Of a stretch of 64,000 nucleotides of DNA, positions 27,335-39,711 are shown piece after piece. The notes beneath the pieces are model-generated. The model searched no databases. It was not told the origin of the DNA and was given only the letters and a program-made list of their open reading frames with translations. A program made the translations under genes and the position numbers. Source of the stretch: Phormidesmis priestleyi BC1401 (lineage in GTDB: Bacteria > Cyanobacteriota > Cyanobacteriia > Leptolyngbyales > Leptolyngbyaceae); NCBI RefSeq assembly GCF_001650195.1, contig NZ_LXYR01000010.1, positions 1 through 64,000 on the forward strand, given 5' to 3'. How positions within the stretch are numbered: the first letter of the stretch is position 1; each line of letters begins with the position of its first letter.

Positions 27335-28357
27335 ATGGCAGAACTATATATCACCTCTCAAAAGTTAGTCGAGACATTAAAGATTGCCACTCAAGACCTC
27401 ATTGAGACTGAACAATTCTTTGACTCAATTCAAGATGATGAGTGGGAATTAACTGAAGGCAAGGATTACAAAGTAGTTAATAAAACTAGTGGGTTACGGG
27501 AATACACTTCATCAGGAGCTTATACGATCGCTCGTTACCTCGAAGCAACGCAAAAGCAGACATTTTGGCAACGTCTGACAGAATGGATTACACACACTAG
27601 AGAAGAAATTCGTAAAGCATTTGTTAAGAAACACATTCTTGATAACTCTTCATCACTAGTCAAACGTAATGGACTGTTCTTTGTTTCAAGGTCAGACCTC
27701 ATAGCAATTTTCAAAACTAAGTCCGTCTATTTAAAGAAGATGGCTGAACACACTCAAACAACTCAGTATCCTCTGATTGAAGGTGAAGATTTCCAGGATT
27801 TAGTTGATGAGGGCGGCTTGTACTACTCCTTAGCAGGTATTGAGAAACTATCTCGCTCTTTTAAGGAATGCCAGTCTAAAAAGAATCGTCAAGAATGGTG
27901 TGGGGATGTCGGAGAAGTTGCTAAACCTCAAGTTGATGCCATCGTAGCTGAGATTCAAAATCGTGAAAAGCGAATTCAATCGGCAATGGACAAAGCTAAA
28001 AAGCGAGATGGCAATACTTGTCAGGTTACGGGTCAGAAGAAAAACCATGTTAACAAACTCAAGTTAGCGGCGCATCACTTATATTCTCAAAATGGGTATC
28101 CATATTTGGCAGACGTTGAAAATAATCTGCTTACCCTAGTTCCCGAAGTCCATGAACAGTTTCATCAAGACTACCTGGGAGGGACTCAGAAGCCCTGCAC
28201 GATCGACGATTTTATCAAATTTGTCCAAGATTATTATCCTAGCAACACTAGAATCATAATCTGGCTAAATGCTCAGAAGCAAGTTTTGGGAAACCATCAG
28301 CCTACAGATCAGCGAAAACCTCATGTCCTCTATCTTCCAGCAAGTAGAGTGATGTAA
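27335..28357 (+). CDS. HNH endonuclease with duplicated antirepressor-like module
   Basis: 340 residues. Two related segments lie at about 36-70 (ELTEGKDYKVVNKTSGLREY) and 146-178 (PLIEGEDFQDLVDEGGLYYS), a duplication resembling phage antirepressor/KilA-N-like DNA-binding modules. A basic coiled region at 200-225 is followed by the nuclease domain at 224-280: RDGNTCQVTG, then KLKLAAHHLYSQNG with His247/His248, NNLLTLVPEVHEQFH with Asn264, His273 and His277. It is likely a metal-dependent DNase. It starts 2 bp after the J-domain gene, so the pair is an operon. Confidence 0.75.
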   Translation: MAELYITSQKLVETLKIATQDLIETEQFFDSIQDDEWELTEGKDYKVVNKTSGLREYTSSGAYTIARYLEATQKQTFWQRLTEWITHTREEIRKAFVKKHILDNSSSLVKRNGLFFVSRSDLIAIFKTKSVYLKKMAEHTQTTQYPLIEGEDFQDLVDEGGLYYSLAGIEKLSRSFKECQSKKNRQEWCGDVGEVAKPQVDAIVAEIQNREKRIQSAMDKAKKRDGNTCQVTGQKKNHVNKLKLAAHHLYSQNGYPYLADVENNLLTLVPEVHEQFHQDYLGGTQKPCTIDDFIKFVQDYYPSNTRIIIWLNAQKQVLGNHQPTDQRKPHVLYLPASRVM

Positions 28358-28446
28358 TTGCTAGACTGACCCTGATCGCCCTTTCTATTACAACAATAGG
28401 AGTAGAAGGGCGATCGCTTTGGGTAATCTTGACCGAGAGAACCACT

Positions 28447-28578
28447 ATGTCAGCAGCAACCATTAAGCCAATGAAAGAAGTTACGACAACCATCACCCTT
28501 GTTAATCGGATTGACCAGATTCTTGTCGATCGAGGCTTCATTTCTACGATCGCTCCAGTCACTCTTTTTCATCCATGA
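28447..28578 (+). CDS. Small 43-residue protein (tentative)
   Basis: An ATG at 28447 opens MSAATIKPMKEVTTTITLVN and ends in PVTLFHP at a TGA at 28576-28578. A GAGAGAACC stretch upstream could serve as a ribosome-binding site. The frame overlaps the 3' end of the convergent XRE gene by 20 bp. The region just upstream has a hairpin around the word GGGCGATCGC. It may be an antitoxin-like small protein or simply an open frame. Confidence 0.3.
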   Translation: MSAATIKPMKEVTTTITLVNRIDQILVDRGFISTIAPVTLFHP

Positions 28579-28801
28579 TCCGCCTCTCCCAATAAAGAAG
28601 AGTAAATGCCTTTGCTGCGGCTGGATCAATCGTCTCAAGCGCGTCTCGGATGTCGATCGCGGATTCAGCAGAAGGATCTCGATTTTCGTTCACCCATCGG
28701 CTAATGTTTCCAGAAGCAATCCCCATCGTGGATGCTAGTTGAATTTGACTGATTCTGTAGGTCGCTAACACCTGCTTAAGCGCTTTGCCTGCTGTTCCCA
28801 T
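28559..28801 (-). CDS. XRE-family helix-turn-helix repressor
   Basis: 80 residues. The helix-turn-helix is YRISQIQLASTMGIASGNIS followed by RWVNENRDPSAESAI, and the C-terminus (DALETIDPAAAKAFTLLYWE) is a short dimerisation helix. It is a phage- or TA-type repressor. It faces away from the plus-strand gene at 28997, and the shared region holds two palindromes overlapping a promoter. The likely role is control of that promoter, and perhaps of the neighbouring J/HNH operon. Confidence 0.85.
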   Translation of the reverse strand: MGTAGKALKQVLATYRISQIQLASTMGIASGNISRWVNENRDPSAESAIDIRDALETIDPAAAKAFTLLYWERRIMDEKE

Positions 28802-28842
28802 TCACAAGATTTTGTTAGAAGCTCACTGTTGAATAACTCAGA

Positions 28843-28889
28843 TTCCAAATGGAATAAATAGTTTCCAAATGGAAGTATCTGTGTATAAT
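28843..28889 (+). promoter_or_regulatory. Promoter with tandem operator palindromes
   Basis: Two identical 12-bp near-palindromes TTCCAAATGGAA (TTCCA-AA-TGGAA) lie at 28843-28854 and 28863-28874, with starts 20 bp apart, about two helical turns. The second overlaps a possible -35 box (TTTCCA, 28862-28867). A perfect -10 box TATAAT is at 28884-28889, 16 bp downstream. This is the arrangement expected for repression by the divergent XRE protein. Confidence 0.7.
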
Positions 28890-28924
28890 GGGTACTACCA
28901 ATCTTGAAATACCCTTTGATTGAA

Positions 28925-28961
28925 GCCGATGCTGTTTAGCGTCCAACTCCTCAGCATCGGC
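28925..28961 (+). promoter_or_regulatory. 5'-leader hairpin before the small gene
   Basis: Perfect 10-bp arms, GCCGATGCTG at 28925-28934 and CAGCATCGGC at 28952-28961, enclose a 17-nt loop. It lies between the TATAAT promoter and the start codon at 28997, with no T-run. It could stabilise the leader or act in attenuation. Confidence 0.55.
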
Positions 28962-28996
28962 AGTAGTCCCCATTTGCAATAGAGACAAACCTAATT

Positions 28997-29197
28997 ATGA
29001 CCTACAGTGATCGTTTGAAGCACTGGGCGATCGTGCGTCTTTTACCCAAAATGCAGCGAGTCGTGATCGAGCGCTTCCGCCGCCGAGTCGATGCCGAAGG
29101 ACATCTTCAGTTTCTACAGCAACGCATCCCGACTGCGACCTTTATTGTCGTATTTGATGTGACGATCGCCCGTGACCCCATCCAAAAAGATATTTGA
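28997..29197 (+). CDS. Small conserved-looking cyanobacterial protein
   Basis: 66 residues, opening MTYSDRLKHWAIVRLLPKMQ and continuing RVVIERFRRRVDAEGHLQFL, then PTATFIVVFDVT. It is basic with a beta-alpha-beta pattern. Similar short proteins starting M-x-YSDRLK-x-W occur in cyanobacteria, usually annotated as hypothetical. It lies directly downstream of the TATAAT promoter and tandem operators, so it is probably the regulated gene. The function is unknown. Confidence 0.6.
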   Translation: MTYSDRLKHWAIVRLLPKMQRVVIERFRRRVDAEGHLQFLQQRIPTATFIVVFDVTIARDPIQKDI

Positions 29198-29214
29198 TAT
29201 CAACTCACCGATCG

Positions 29215-29266
29215 GGCTTCGACTCCGCTCAACTCTCAAGTTTAATCTAGTGGGTTGAGCGAAGCC
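29215..29266. repeat. Small dispersed inverted repeat
   Basis: GGCTTCGACTCCGCTCAAC and GTTGAGCGAAGCC form an imperfect palindrome with a central A/T-rich loop. It is a common type of cyanobacterial dispersed palindrome and marks the right edge of the accessory island. Confidence 0.65.
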
Positions 29267-29336
29267 GAAATCTCAATCAACGTAGCGAGAACTCTAATTC
29301 TGTGCAAGTCTCTAACTCTGCGCTGTGGCTCATGGG

Positions 29337-29576
29337 TTATCGAATGCGCACCTCCACCAGCACCGATGCCACCTCAAAATGGTTACAAAACTCAGTTAAT
29401 AATGCCAGTTCTAATCTTTGGGATAGTCGTCTTAGCTTCTGGAGTTCTGCATCCGTAAACTCAAACTCCGTCAAATCGATCGAGGTTGAAATCAGAGTTG
29501 GTTCTGCTTCAGCCGATGACGGGGTTTGCATGAGCAAGAAGAACTCCTCGACCAGTGCCAGATTGCTTGATGTCAT
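29337..29576 (-). CDS. Small acidic hypothetical protein
   Basis: 79 residues, opening MTSSNLALVEEFFLLMQTPS, with a helical segment TDAELQKLRRLSQRLELALL. Composition and hydropathy are protein-like, whereas the opposite frame (29302-29868) is rich in Ser/Asn and looks like a shadow. No family is recognised and no clear ribosome-binding site was seen. The stretch 29577-29896 holds nothing else I can support. Confidence 0.4.
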   Translation of the reverse strand: MTSSNLALVEEFFLLMQTPSSAEAEPTLISTSIDLTEFEFTDAELQKLRRLSQRLELALLTEFCNHFEVASVLVEVRIR

Positions 29577-29896
29577 AGCAAATTGTGAATGGGACAGGGG
29601 AGAAATTGTTCTGGCAACACCCGTGTATTGCCTAGAAAATGAGCGATCGGTTCAGTTGTTTTCAGAGCAAAAAACTTGTCTTCCTGCCCGTAAAAACACC
29701 CAACCAGCAGTTATAAAACTGCTTGCGTTTGATAGTAGCTCTCAATTAGACCCGATTGTTTCTGTCTTGAGACAGACTAACCCTACTATCGAGAGAACCG
29801 CGATCGAGATTCACCCATTCACGATCGATAACAGCAACGATACGATCGTCAATCGCTACGCTAAATAAGCAAGTTGCTATTGAGGAAGCCTACATC

Positions 29897-30673
29897 TTGA
29901 TTCCAATCACCCATCTTTTGATCCACCCTGCGGCACTCAGCCTGTGGGATAAAACAAGCGGCACCTGGATCAACGTCGCCACTATCCTCGGAGGCACCCT
30001 CATCGGACTCGTCTTAACCGAAAGTCTGCCCACTCGAATGCAGCGCATCATCACCCAAGGACTCGGCTTACTGACGCTGTTTTTAGGAGTCACTCTGGCA
30101 GACAGCTTATTAAAAGTCAAAGCAGGTTCGATCGATGGAGTGATCATTGGGCTACTGGCGATCGTCCTCGGTGGTCTGCTCGGTGAGTGGTGGCGCATCG
30201 AAACCCAATTGCAAACGATCGGCAACTGGCTGCGCGACCTCTTTAAAGGCGGGGGCAACTTTACCGAAGGGTTTGTCGCCGCCAGTCTGTTATTCTGCAT
30301 CGGTCCTCTCGCAATCTTGGGCAGTCTCAATAACGGCATATCGGGCGACCATGCGCTGCTATCGATCAAATCTGCAATGGATGGGTTAGCCTCGATCGCC
30401 CTCAGCAGCAGCTATGGCATTGGGGTCGGTTTCTCTAGCATTGCTATCTTGCTCTACCAGGGTGGCTTATCTCTCTGTGCGGGCTTCTTAGCGCAAGTGC
30501 TGCCCGATCCGGTGAATGCGCCTCAAGTGTTATTAACCTCTGGGGTCGGTGGCTTAATGATTATGGGATTGGGATTGAACTTACTAGAAATCACACGGTT
30601 AAGCATCGCGGCATTTCTTCCGGCATTGCTGCTTGCCCCGATCTTTTGCACGATCGCTCAACGGTTGGGTTAG
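29897..30673 (+). CDS. DUF554 family membrane protein
   Basis: 258 residues with about seven hydrophobic segments. Family hallmarks: GTWINVATILGGTLIGLVL near the start, LGLLTLFLGVTLADSLL, GLLAIVLGGLLGEWWRIE, FTEGFVAASLLFCIGPLAIL and SLNNGISGDHALLSIKSAMD. It is a presumed small-molecule transporter of unknown substrate. The start is TTG at 29897, with a GAGGAA ribosome-binding site about 11 bp upstream; no ATG fits the conserved N-terminus. Confidence 0.88.
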   Translation: MIPITHLLIHPAALSLWDKTSGTWINVATILGGTLIGLVLTESLPTRMQRIITQGLGLLTLFLGVTLADSLLKVKAGSIDGVIIGLLAIVLGGLLGEWWRIETQLQTIGNWLRDLFKGGGNFTEGFVAASLLFCIGPLAILGSLNNGISGDHALLSIKSAMDGLASIALSSSYGIGVGFSSIAILLYQGGLSLCAGFLAQVLPDPVNAPQVLLTSGVGGLMIMGLGLNLLEITRLSIAAFLPALLLAPIFCTIAQRLG

Positions 30674-30845
30674 CAGTTCAATCAATCTCAGGAATACAAA
30701 TTAACTAACGTTGACTATCCTTGGGGAAAAGAGAAGATGCGACTCGTTAGCGATCATAAAAGTGGCGACATTGATAAAGCTGTAATGACTCTTAGAGCAA
30801 CCAAAACGATCGCTTCCTCCAATTCTAGAAACAATTTTTTAAGAT

Positions 30846-30876
30846 TTGATTCCAAACTCTAAAAGGTCTCTATAAT
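30846..30876 (+). promoter_or_regulatory. Possible promoter for the H1-like gene
   Basis: TTGATT at 30846-30851 and TATAAT at 30871-30876 have a 19-bp spacer, slightly long. They lie in the 376-bp gap before the histone-like gene, which otherwise holds nothing I recognise. It would give a leader of about 170 nt. Confidence 0.3.
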
Positions 30877-31049
30877 TGACAGCGATGGTCATGATGGTGA
30901 CAGCAGCACCAATGACTCGCAAATTGAAAAATCAATCAGCAGTCTCCACAAGTCACGCATCTTTTGTCAAAGCTCATCGGGTCAAAACCTTTTGTTAGGA
31001 AATACCGAGAGAAACCCGTTCACATCACTCAATTATTGAGGACAACAAA

Positions 31050-31598
31050 ATGGTAACAACCAAACGAAGATCACCCACATCAACGCTAGTGTCAAAAGGT
31101 GCAATCAGCAGTGCATCGTCAATTTTAGAAGATTTACCCGAAAAGCCTAAAGAAATTTGGTCACTGCGAGAAGCGATCGATTTACTAAAAGAACCGATTT
31201 CAGCAGCGCTCGATCGAGGCTATAGCTACGCAGAAGTTTCAAAAATGCTAACGGAAAAGGGAGTAGAAATCAGCCCGTCAACGCTGAAATATTATCTCTC
31301 ATCTGCGCGTAGAGAAAAAGATGGTAGCAAGCCCAAAACGAGAAGACGACGCAAAACACAAGGCATTACGCTAAATCCAGAAACGGTGACATTGGCGAAT
31401 GGAACCGCAAACGGAGCAGCCGCAACGCTCGATGAAGAAGAGGCTCCTGCAAAACGCACTCGCGTAATCACAGCCGCCAAAACTAAAACTACTGCTAAGA
31501 CTCCTGCAAAAGCTGCGGCAACCAAAGCCAAAACCACCTCGACAAAAGCGGCTCCTAAAGCCCCTTCCACTAGAGGTCGCAAAAAAGCGGCTGAATAA
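31050..31598 (+). CDS. Histone H1-like DNA-binding protein
   Basis: 182 residues. The N-terminal domain (about 35-90) is helical with SLREAIDLLKEPISAALDRG and YSYAEVSKMLTEKGVEISPS, resembling a helix-turn-helix. The C-terminal half is a low-complexity Lys/Ala/Thr tail (KTKTTAKTPAKAAATKAKT and similar) typical of eukaryote-like H1 tails in bacteria. It probably binds DNA or RNA non-specifically and condenses the nucleoid. A plasmid-partition or mobilisation relative cannot be excluded from the N-terminal domain. Confidence 0.65.
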   Translation: MVTTKRRSPTSTLVSKGAISSASSILEDLPEKPKEIWSLREAIDLLKEPISAALDRGYSYAEVSKMLTEKGVEISPSTLKYYLSSARREKDGSKPKTRRRRKTQGITLNPETVTLANGTANGAAATLDEEEAPAKRTRVITAAKTKTTAKTPAKAAATKAKTTSTKAAPKAPSTRGRKKAAE

Positions 31599-31775
31599 AG
31601 TTGCTCGATCGCACGAGATAGGGGCGAGGCAGTGAGTGCGGAGTCCCTTGATCGCGTCTACCTATTCATAGGATGCTGTCCATAACAGACAGTTAAACCC
31701 TGCAAAACTGTAAGGGTTGTTTTGCTGTTTGTTCAACGTTTTAAAAGCCAGCCCGATTCTTCATTAGGCACTCAC

Positions 31776-33107
31776 ATGCAAGAGCTTGTCATCCCGTCAA
31801 TGCCAGCCAGCCTTGACGCTTTCTGGATGCCCTTCACCGCCAATCGTCAGTTTAAATCGCAGCCTCGGTTAATGGTGTCTGCGAAAGGAATGTATTACAC
31901 CACTGCCGACGATCGTCAGGTGCTCGACGGCACCGCAGGGTTATGGTGTGTCAACGCTGGTCACTGCCGCGAAAAGATTATTGCGGCGATTCAAACTCAG
32001 GCGGCAACGCTCGACTTTGCTCCCACGTTTCAAATGGGTCATCCGGCTCCGTTTGCGTTAGCCGATCGTCTCGCTAAAATGCTGCCCGGAGACTTAAACC
32101 ACGTCTTCTTTACAAACTCTGGATCTGAAGCTGTCGATTCTGCCCTTAAAATTGCGCTGGCTTATCATCAAGTCCGAGGAGAAAGCCGTCGGACGCGACT
32201 GATCGGACGAGAGCGAGGATATCATGGCGTGGGCTTTGGCGGTATCTCGGTAGGCGGCATTGCCCCCAATCGCAAGTCCTTTGGCAGTTTGCTTCCGGGG
32301 GTTGATCATCTGCCTCACACGCACAATTTAGAGCAGAATGCGTTCACTCGCGGTCAGCCACAGTGGGGTGCACATTTAGCCGATGAGTTAGAGCGACTGG
32401 TGACGCTTCACGATGCCTCGACGATCGCATCTGTCATTGTCGAACCCGTGGCTGGCTCGACTGGAGTTTTAGTTCCTCCTAAAGGATATTTAGAACGGCT
32501 AAGAGCGATCTGCGATCGCCACGGCATTCTCCTAATTTTTGATGAAGTGATCACCGGGTTTGGACGGCTGGGAACTGGGTTTGCGACTGATTATTTTGGA
32601 GTCATCCCGGATTTGGTGTGCGTGGCAAAAGGCATTACGAATGCGGCGGTGCCGATGGGAGCGGTGTTTGCGCGTGACGGCATTTATGATGCGTTTATGC
32701 ACGGGGCAGAGAACGCGATCGAGCTTTTCCACGGTTACACCTATTCAGGGCATCCTCTTGCGTGTGCGGCGGCTCAAGCCACGTTAGATATTTATGAAGA
32801 AGAGGGCTTGTTTGACCATGCAAATCATTTGTCTGGCTACTGGGAAGAGGCAGTTCACTCACTCAAAGGGTTCCCTCACGTCATCGATATCCGCAATCTG
32901 GGATTAGTTGCCGGAATCGAATTAGAATCCATTCCCAGTAAAGTCGGGAGTCGCGCTTACGATTGCTTAGTGCGTTGCTTTGAGAACGGATTATTAATTC
33001 GGACGACAGGTGATATTATTGCGCTGTCTCCACCGTTGATCATTCAAGAACATCACATCGATCACATGATAGAAATGCTAGGAGCAGTGCTAAAAGAAAT
33101 CGATTGA
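31776..33107 (+). CDS. Class III PLP aminotransferase (omega-amino acid:pyruvate type)
   Basis: About 443 residues from the start chosen at 31776 (MQELVIPSMPASLDAFWMPF); the frame extends 18 codons upstream but that part is not family-like. Signatures are LDGTAGLWCVNAGHCRE, FFTNSGSEAVDSALKIAL, RERGYHGVGFGGISVGG, LLIFDEVITGFGRLGTGF (PLP-binding Asp) and VAKGITNAAVPMG with the Schiff-base Lys. It transfers an amino group from beta-alanine or similar omega-amino acids to pyruvate. Confidence 0.88.
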   Translation: MQELVIPSMPASLDAFWMPFTANRQFKSQPRLMVSAKGMYYTTADDRQVLDGTAGLWCVNAGHCREKIIAAIQTQAATLDFAPTFQMGHPAPFALADRLAKMLPGDLNHVFFTNSGSEAVDSALKIALAYHQVRGESRRTRLIGRERGYHGVGFGGISVGGIAPNRKSFGSLLPGVDHLPHTHNLEQNAFTRGQPQWGAHLADELERLVTLHDASTIASVIVEPVAGSTGVLVPPKGYLERLRAICDRHGILLIFDEVITGFGRLGTGFATDYFGVIPDLVCVAKGITNAAVPMGAVFARDGIYDAFMHGAENAIELFHGYTYSGHPLACAAAQATLDIYEEEGLFDHANHLSGYWEEAVHSLKGFPHVIDIRNLGLVAGIELESIPSKVGSRAYDCLVRCFENGLLIRTTGDIIALSPPLIIQEHHIDHMIEMLGAVLKEID

Positions 33108-33246
33108 TCCTCAAGAATAAAAAGCTATACAGTCTATTTTCTTAATAGCTAGAATGTGATTTCAATATCATACGACGAATGCTCTAGCCTTGAAGATCCC
33201 TCTTAGAAAGGGGACTTTGAGAGGTTCAGTTCCTTCCTTTTTAAGG

Positions 33247-33338
33247 CTACCGTGTACACACAATTCCTCGTAGATTCGTTTGAGTCGGCTTATGCCCCAC
33301 TTCGTGAGGAGGGCTGCCCAGATTTACGCAGGAGGTCT
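33247..33338. repeat. Lone end of the CTACCGTG element fused to a MITE remnant
   Basis: CTACCGTGTACACACAATTC at 33247-33266 matches the terminal repeat of the 2009/39149/44165 elements, but no opposite end follows. After ~25 bp comes the right end of the AGACCTCCTGC-family MITE (GCCCCACTTCGTGAGGAGG through GCAGGAGGTCT at 33328-33338). It is a decayed nested insertion of the same two families. Confidence 0.7.
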
Positions 33339-33380
33339 ATTACTCACCGATCGAACTTAATTTCTCTATAGAGATATTGA

Positions 33381-33659
33381 TTAGTCAGACTTACGGATCG
33401 TGAATGAGATCGGCTTTTGAGGAGACGACGATCGGGCATCATTCATCGACTGAGATGGTGCTATCGGCTGAGAATCTCGATCGGGAGACTTGCCGATCAG
33501 GTTAAAGGGAAATCCGGCGCGTCGATCGTAGTTAGACACGACCGCCAAAAACGCCCCGCCCAAAATAAACACCGGCAACGGCAGCGAAAGCTGTTTCATC
33601 CACTGAAACAGTTCTGACAGCCCAAACAGCACTAAAAAACAAGCTAACCAAACCTGCAT
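33381..33659 (-). CDS. Small membrane protein, hypothetical
   Basis: 92 residues. Two hydrophobic segments, LACFLVLFGLSELFQWM and PLPVFILGGAFLAVVSN, are followed by a polar, Ser/Pro-rich tail (SQPIAPSQSMNDARSSSPQ). It is probably an inner- or thylakoid-membrane protein with a cytoplasmic tail. I do not recognise a family with certainty; similar short proteins occur in cyanobacteria. It is monocistronic. Confidence 0.6.
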   Translation of the reverse strand: MQVWLACFLVLFGLSELFQWMKQLSLPLPVFILGGAFLAVVSNYDRRAGFPFNLIGKSPDRDSQPIAPSQSMNDARSSSPQKPISFTIRKSD

Positions 33660-33793
33660 GGCTTCAAAGGTACGGAGTTACTAGCAGGATACTCGATTTT
33701 TCAAATTTTTGAACTCTGACTCATGATCAACGGCACCTTTGTAGCAATGAAACACAGGCAGGAACTCTTTGATCGTCCATAACATTGTCTCTA

Positions 33794-34024
33794 TTAGCTT
33801 GACCAGTCTTGAATTTTTAGTCCTAGTACTTTCTCAAAATCCTTCAGGTTTCTGGTGAGGAGAATGCACGATCGAGCCAAGGTATTGAGGCAATTCTGAG
33901 ATCCTGTGTACCGACTCAGATACTTGCTTGTCTAAGGTTTCGGAAGTGTTTGTCAGCCTGAAGGTCGTAGTCTAAAATCTTCAAATCAGAAAACAGTTCA
34001 ATCGGCTTCTGGCTGAACTGAGGA
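33794..34024 (-). pseudogene. VapC-like PIN-domain toxin remnant
   Basis: On the minus strand LFSDLKILDYDLQADKHFRN leads into LRQASI and a TGA, then VGTQDLRIASI, and after a frameshift ARSCILLTRNLKDFEKVLGL ending IQDWSS. These segments follow the C-terminal half of VapC PIN domains, including the GTQDLRIA active-site region. The N-terminal part is missing, and a stop and a shift interrupt the rest. It lies just downstream of the antitoxin-like gene. Confidence 0.7.
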
Positions 34025-34027
34025 AAC

Positions 34028-34219
34028 TTAAACAGTTACAAACTGACCCGTTGCCAGTTGAGCTTCAAGTGCTGTGGTCACTTTAGCGACCCCTTGCGGA
34101 TAACTCGAAGAGATTGCTTCTGCCTCGGTTGCTCCCTCAACAGACAAATTAGGCATCCCTACAGCAGATGCAACAAAGGAATGATCTGGATGACTTTGAA
34201 TAAAAACCTGGTATTGCAT
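34028..34219 (-). CDS. Antitoxin-like protein, partner of the decayed toxin
   Basis: 63 residues, opening MQYQVFIQSHPDHSFVASAV and containing GMPNLSVEGATEAEAISSSY and LEAQLATGQFVTV. This is the N-terminal part of a common cyanobacterial antitoxin type that usually continues for another ~50 residues; here a TAA ends it after FVTV. With the toxin destroyed it is probably under no selection. Confidence 0.6.
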   Translation of the reverse strand: MQYQVFIQSHPDHSFVASAVGMPNLSVEGATEAEAISSSYPQGVAKVTTALEAQLATGQFVTV

Positions 34220-34326
34220 CAGGTAATACCTTCACTGCAAACGATGGATGATTTCTCTACATTGTAGAAGATAAATGGCGGGGTCAAGATCAATGCCATA
34301 GACCCCAGAATCTAAAGTTAAAGAAT

Positions 34327-34477
34327 AGACCTCCTGCGTGAACCTGGATAGCCCTCCTCACGAAGTGGGGCAAGCCCTCGCCAACCCTTCTCCCTAGGGA
34401 GAAGGGGCTAGAACCTCTGGTTCCCTCTTCTTGGGGAGAGGGCTAGGGTGAGGGCGAAGGATTCGTGCAGGAGGTCT
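34327..34477. mobile_element. Complete MITE with perfect 11-bp terminal repeats (151 bp)
   Basis: AGACCTCCTGC at 34327-34337 and GCAGGAGGTCT at 34467-34477 are perfect inverted ends. The trinucleotide AAT flanks both sides, a possible target duplication. The interior carries the REP-like palindromes. There is no reading frame. This is the best-preserved copy and the reference for the fragments at 2186, 21700, 33290 and 39324. The remaining non-coding stretch to 34950 holds nothing I can support. Confidence 0.85.
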
Positions 34478-34896
34478 AATGTTGTCAAGCATATTCTTCA
34501 ATCCAAGCCAGTCTTCTGCTAGACACTCGATCGCTACTGCCCAACTAACATTGAATCTATTGCAACAGTAAACAAAATTGTGATTGTCTAAACACCTCAT
34601 TGCGATCAGAAATAAACCAGTGCGATCGCTCACTCTTAGGTTGGGTTGAGTCACAAAACCCAACATCTGCATAAGTTATCGGCAAACGTAACGTTCTCCC
34701 AACCTGCACTTTGGGTTCGCGGAGATCGGCAAACGACAACGGCAAAGACGGTTGATAAAAATCATGGGGGTCGATCGGGGTCATCTGCAAATTGCCTTTG
34801 ATGACCTTGTCCGACGCATCGTGCTCTACCTCTCCTGCATTTTGGAATTTCCGCACATCAACTCTGACCCATTATCAAGACGCTACGGTAGAATAG

Positions 34897-39121
<4,225 letters not shown>

Positions 39122-39148
39122 GCCCTCACCCTAGCCCTCTCCCCAAGC

Positions 39149-39323
39149 CTACCGTGTACACACAAGTCTTTCGATCAGTCATCGCTGAGATCATCGCCCC
39201 CTAAATCCCCCAATCTGGGGGACTTTGAACCCGGAATTTTAGCTTGAAGTCCCCCAGATTGGGGGATTTAGGGGGCTGAAAGACCTGAAACCCAGTCTAC
39301 GCGGACTTGTGTGTACACGGTAG
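39149..39323 (-). mobile_element. MITE-like element, right breakpoint copy (175 bp)
   Basis: Near-perfect terminal repeats CTACCGTGTACACACAAGT and CTTGTGTGTACACGGTAG. Its outer arms are inverted relative to the copy at 2009-2185: the segment CCGCGTAGACTGGGTTTCAG lies next to the right end here but next to the left end there. The 31-bp inner loop (GACTTTGAACCCGGAATTTT onward) has the same plus-strand orientation in both, so the loop is flipped relative to the arms. No coding capacity. Confidence 0.85.
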
Positions 39324-39365
39324 GCAAAGGAGCGGGCGAGGGTGAAGTATTCGTGCATAAAGTCT
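39324..39365. repeat. Left part of the split AGACCTCCTGC-family MITE
   Basis: Read on the minus strand from 39365 it begins AGACTTTATGCACGAATACT, matching the MITE end with three mismatches, followed by a degenerate CCCTCACC-like stretch. It stops at the CTACCGTG element. The complementary right part is at 2186-2296. The 39366-39543 stretch has no supported gene. Confidence 0.55.
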
Positions 39366-39543
39366 TGTAAAAAGTCCGGGAGTCGTTGATGACCTCTTTT
39401 AGGAGCGACTCCCTGATTGCAGTTTGGTGATCGTGAGTGACACCTGCTTGTAGCGATCGTTGTGGATGAACAACCCAATTGAAGGCAGTGCATTGCCATA
39501 GGTGCGAGACTTTAGCAGAAGCAGCAAAGCCTTTAGCAACCCT

Positions 39544-39711
39544 AACTTCAGCTTGAACGCAAGTCACGATCGCTTAAATGAAAGTTATGACTGCTTCAGT
39601 GGAAGTAACTTCCGCTCGAACGAAATTAACTTCCGCTTGAACAGAAGTCATGATCACTTGAGCAAAATTAACTTCCGCTTGAATGGAAGTCACGATCGCT
39701 TTAAAGTTGGC
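39544..39711. repeat. Second 21-bp minisatellite, eight units
   Basis: Eight units of 21 bp alternate loosely between two subtypes: AACTTCCGCTTGAACAGAAGT and CATGATCACTTGAGCAAAATT. The units are more diverged than in the first array. A 74-codon frame (39502-39726) runs through because the period is a multiple of three, giving NFRLN and SHDRL motifs, but it has no ribosome-binding site. It lies about 0.2 kb outside the right inversion breakpoint. Confidence 0.85.

Noticed and set aside
29302-29868. 188-codon plus-strand frame
   Set aside because: It is Ser/Asn/Thr-rich with no domain, and the opposite strand holds a more protein-like 79-codon frame in the same place.
34557-34856. 99-codon minus-strand frame before ligA
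   Set aside because: No recognisable motif, start signal or operon partner; it may be a remnant, but I cannot support it as a gene.
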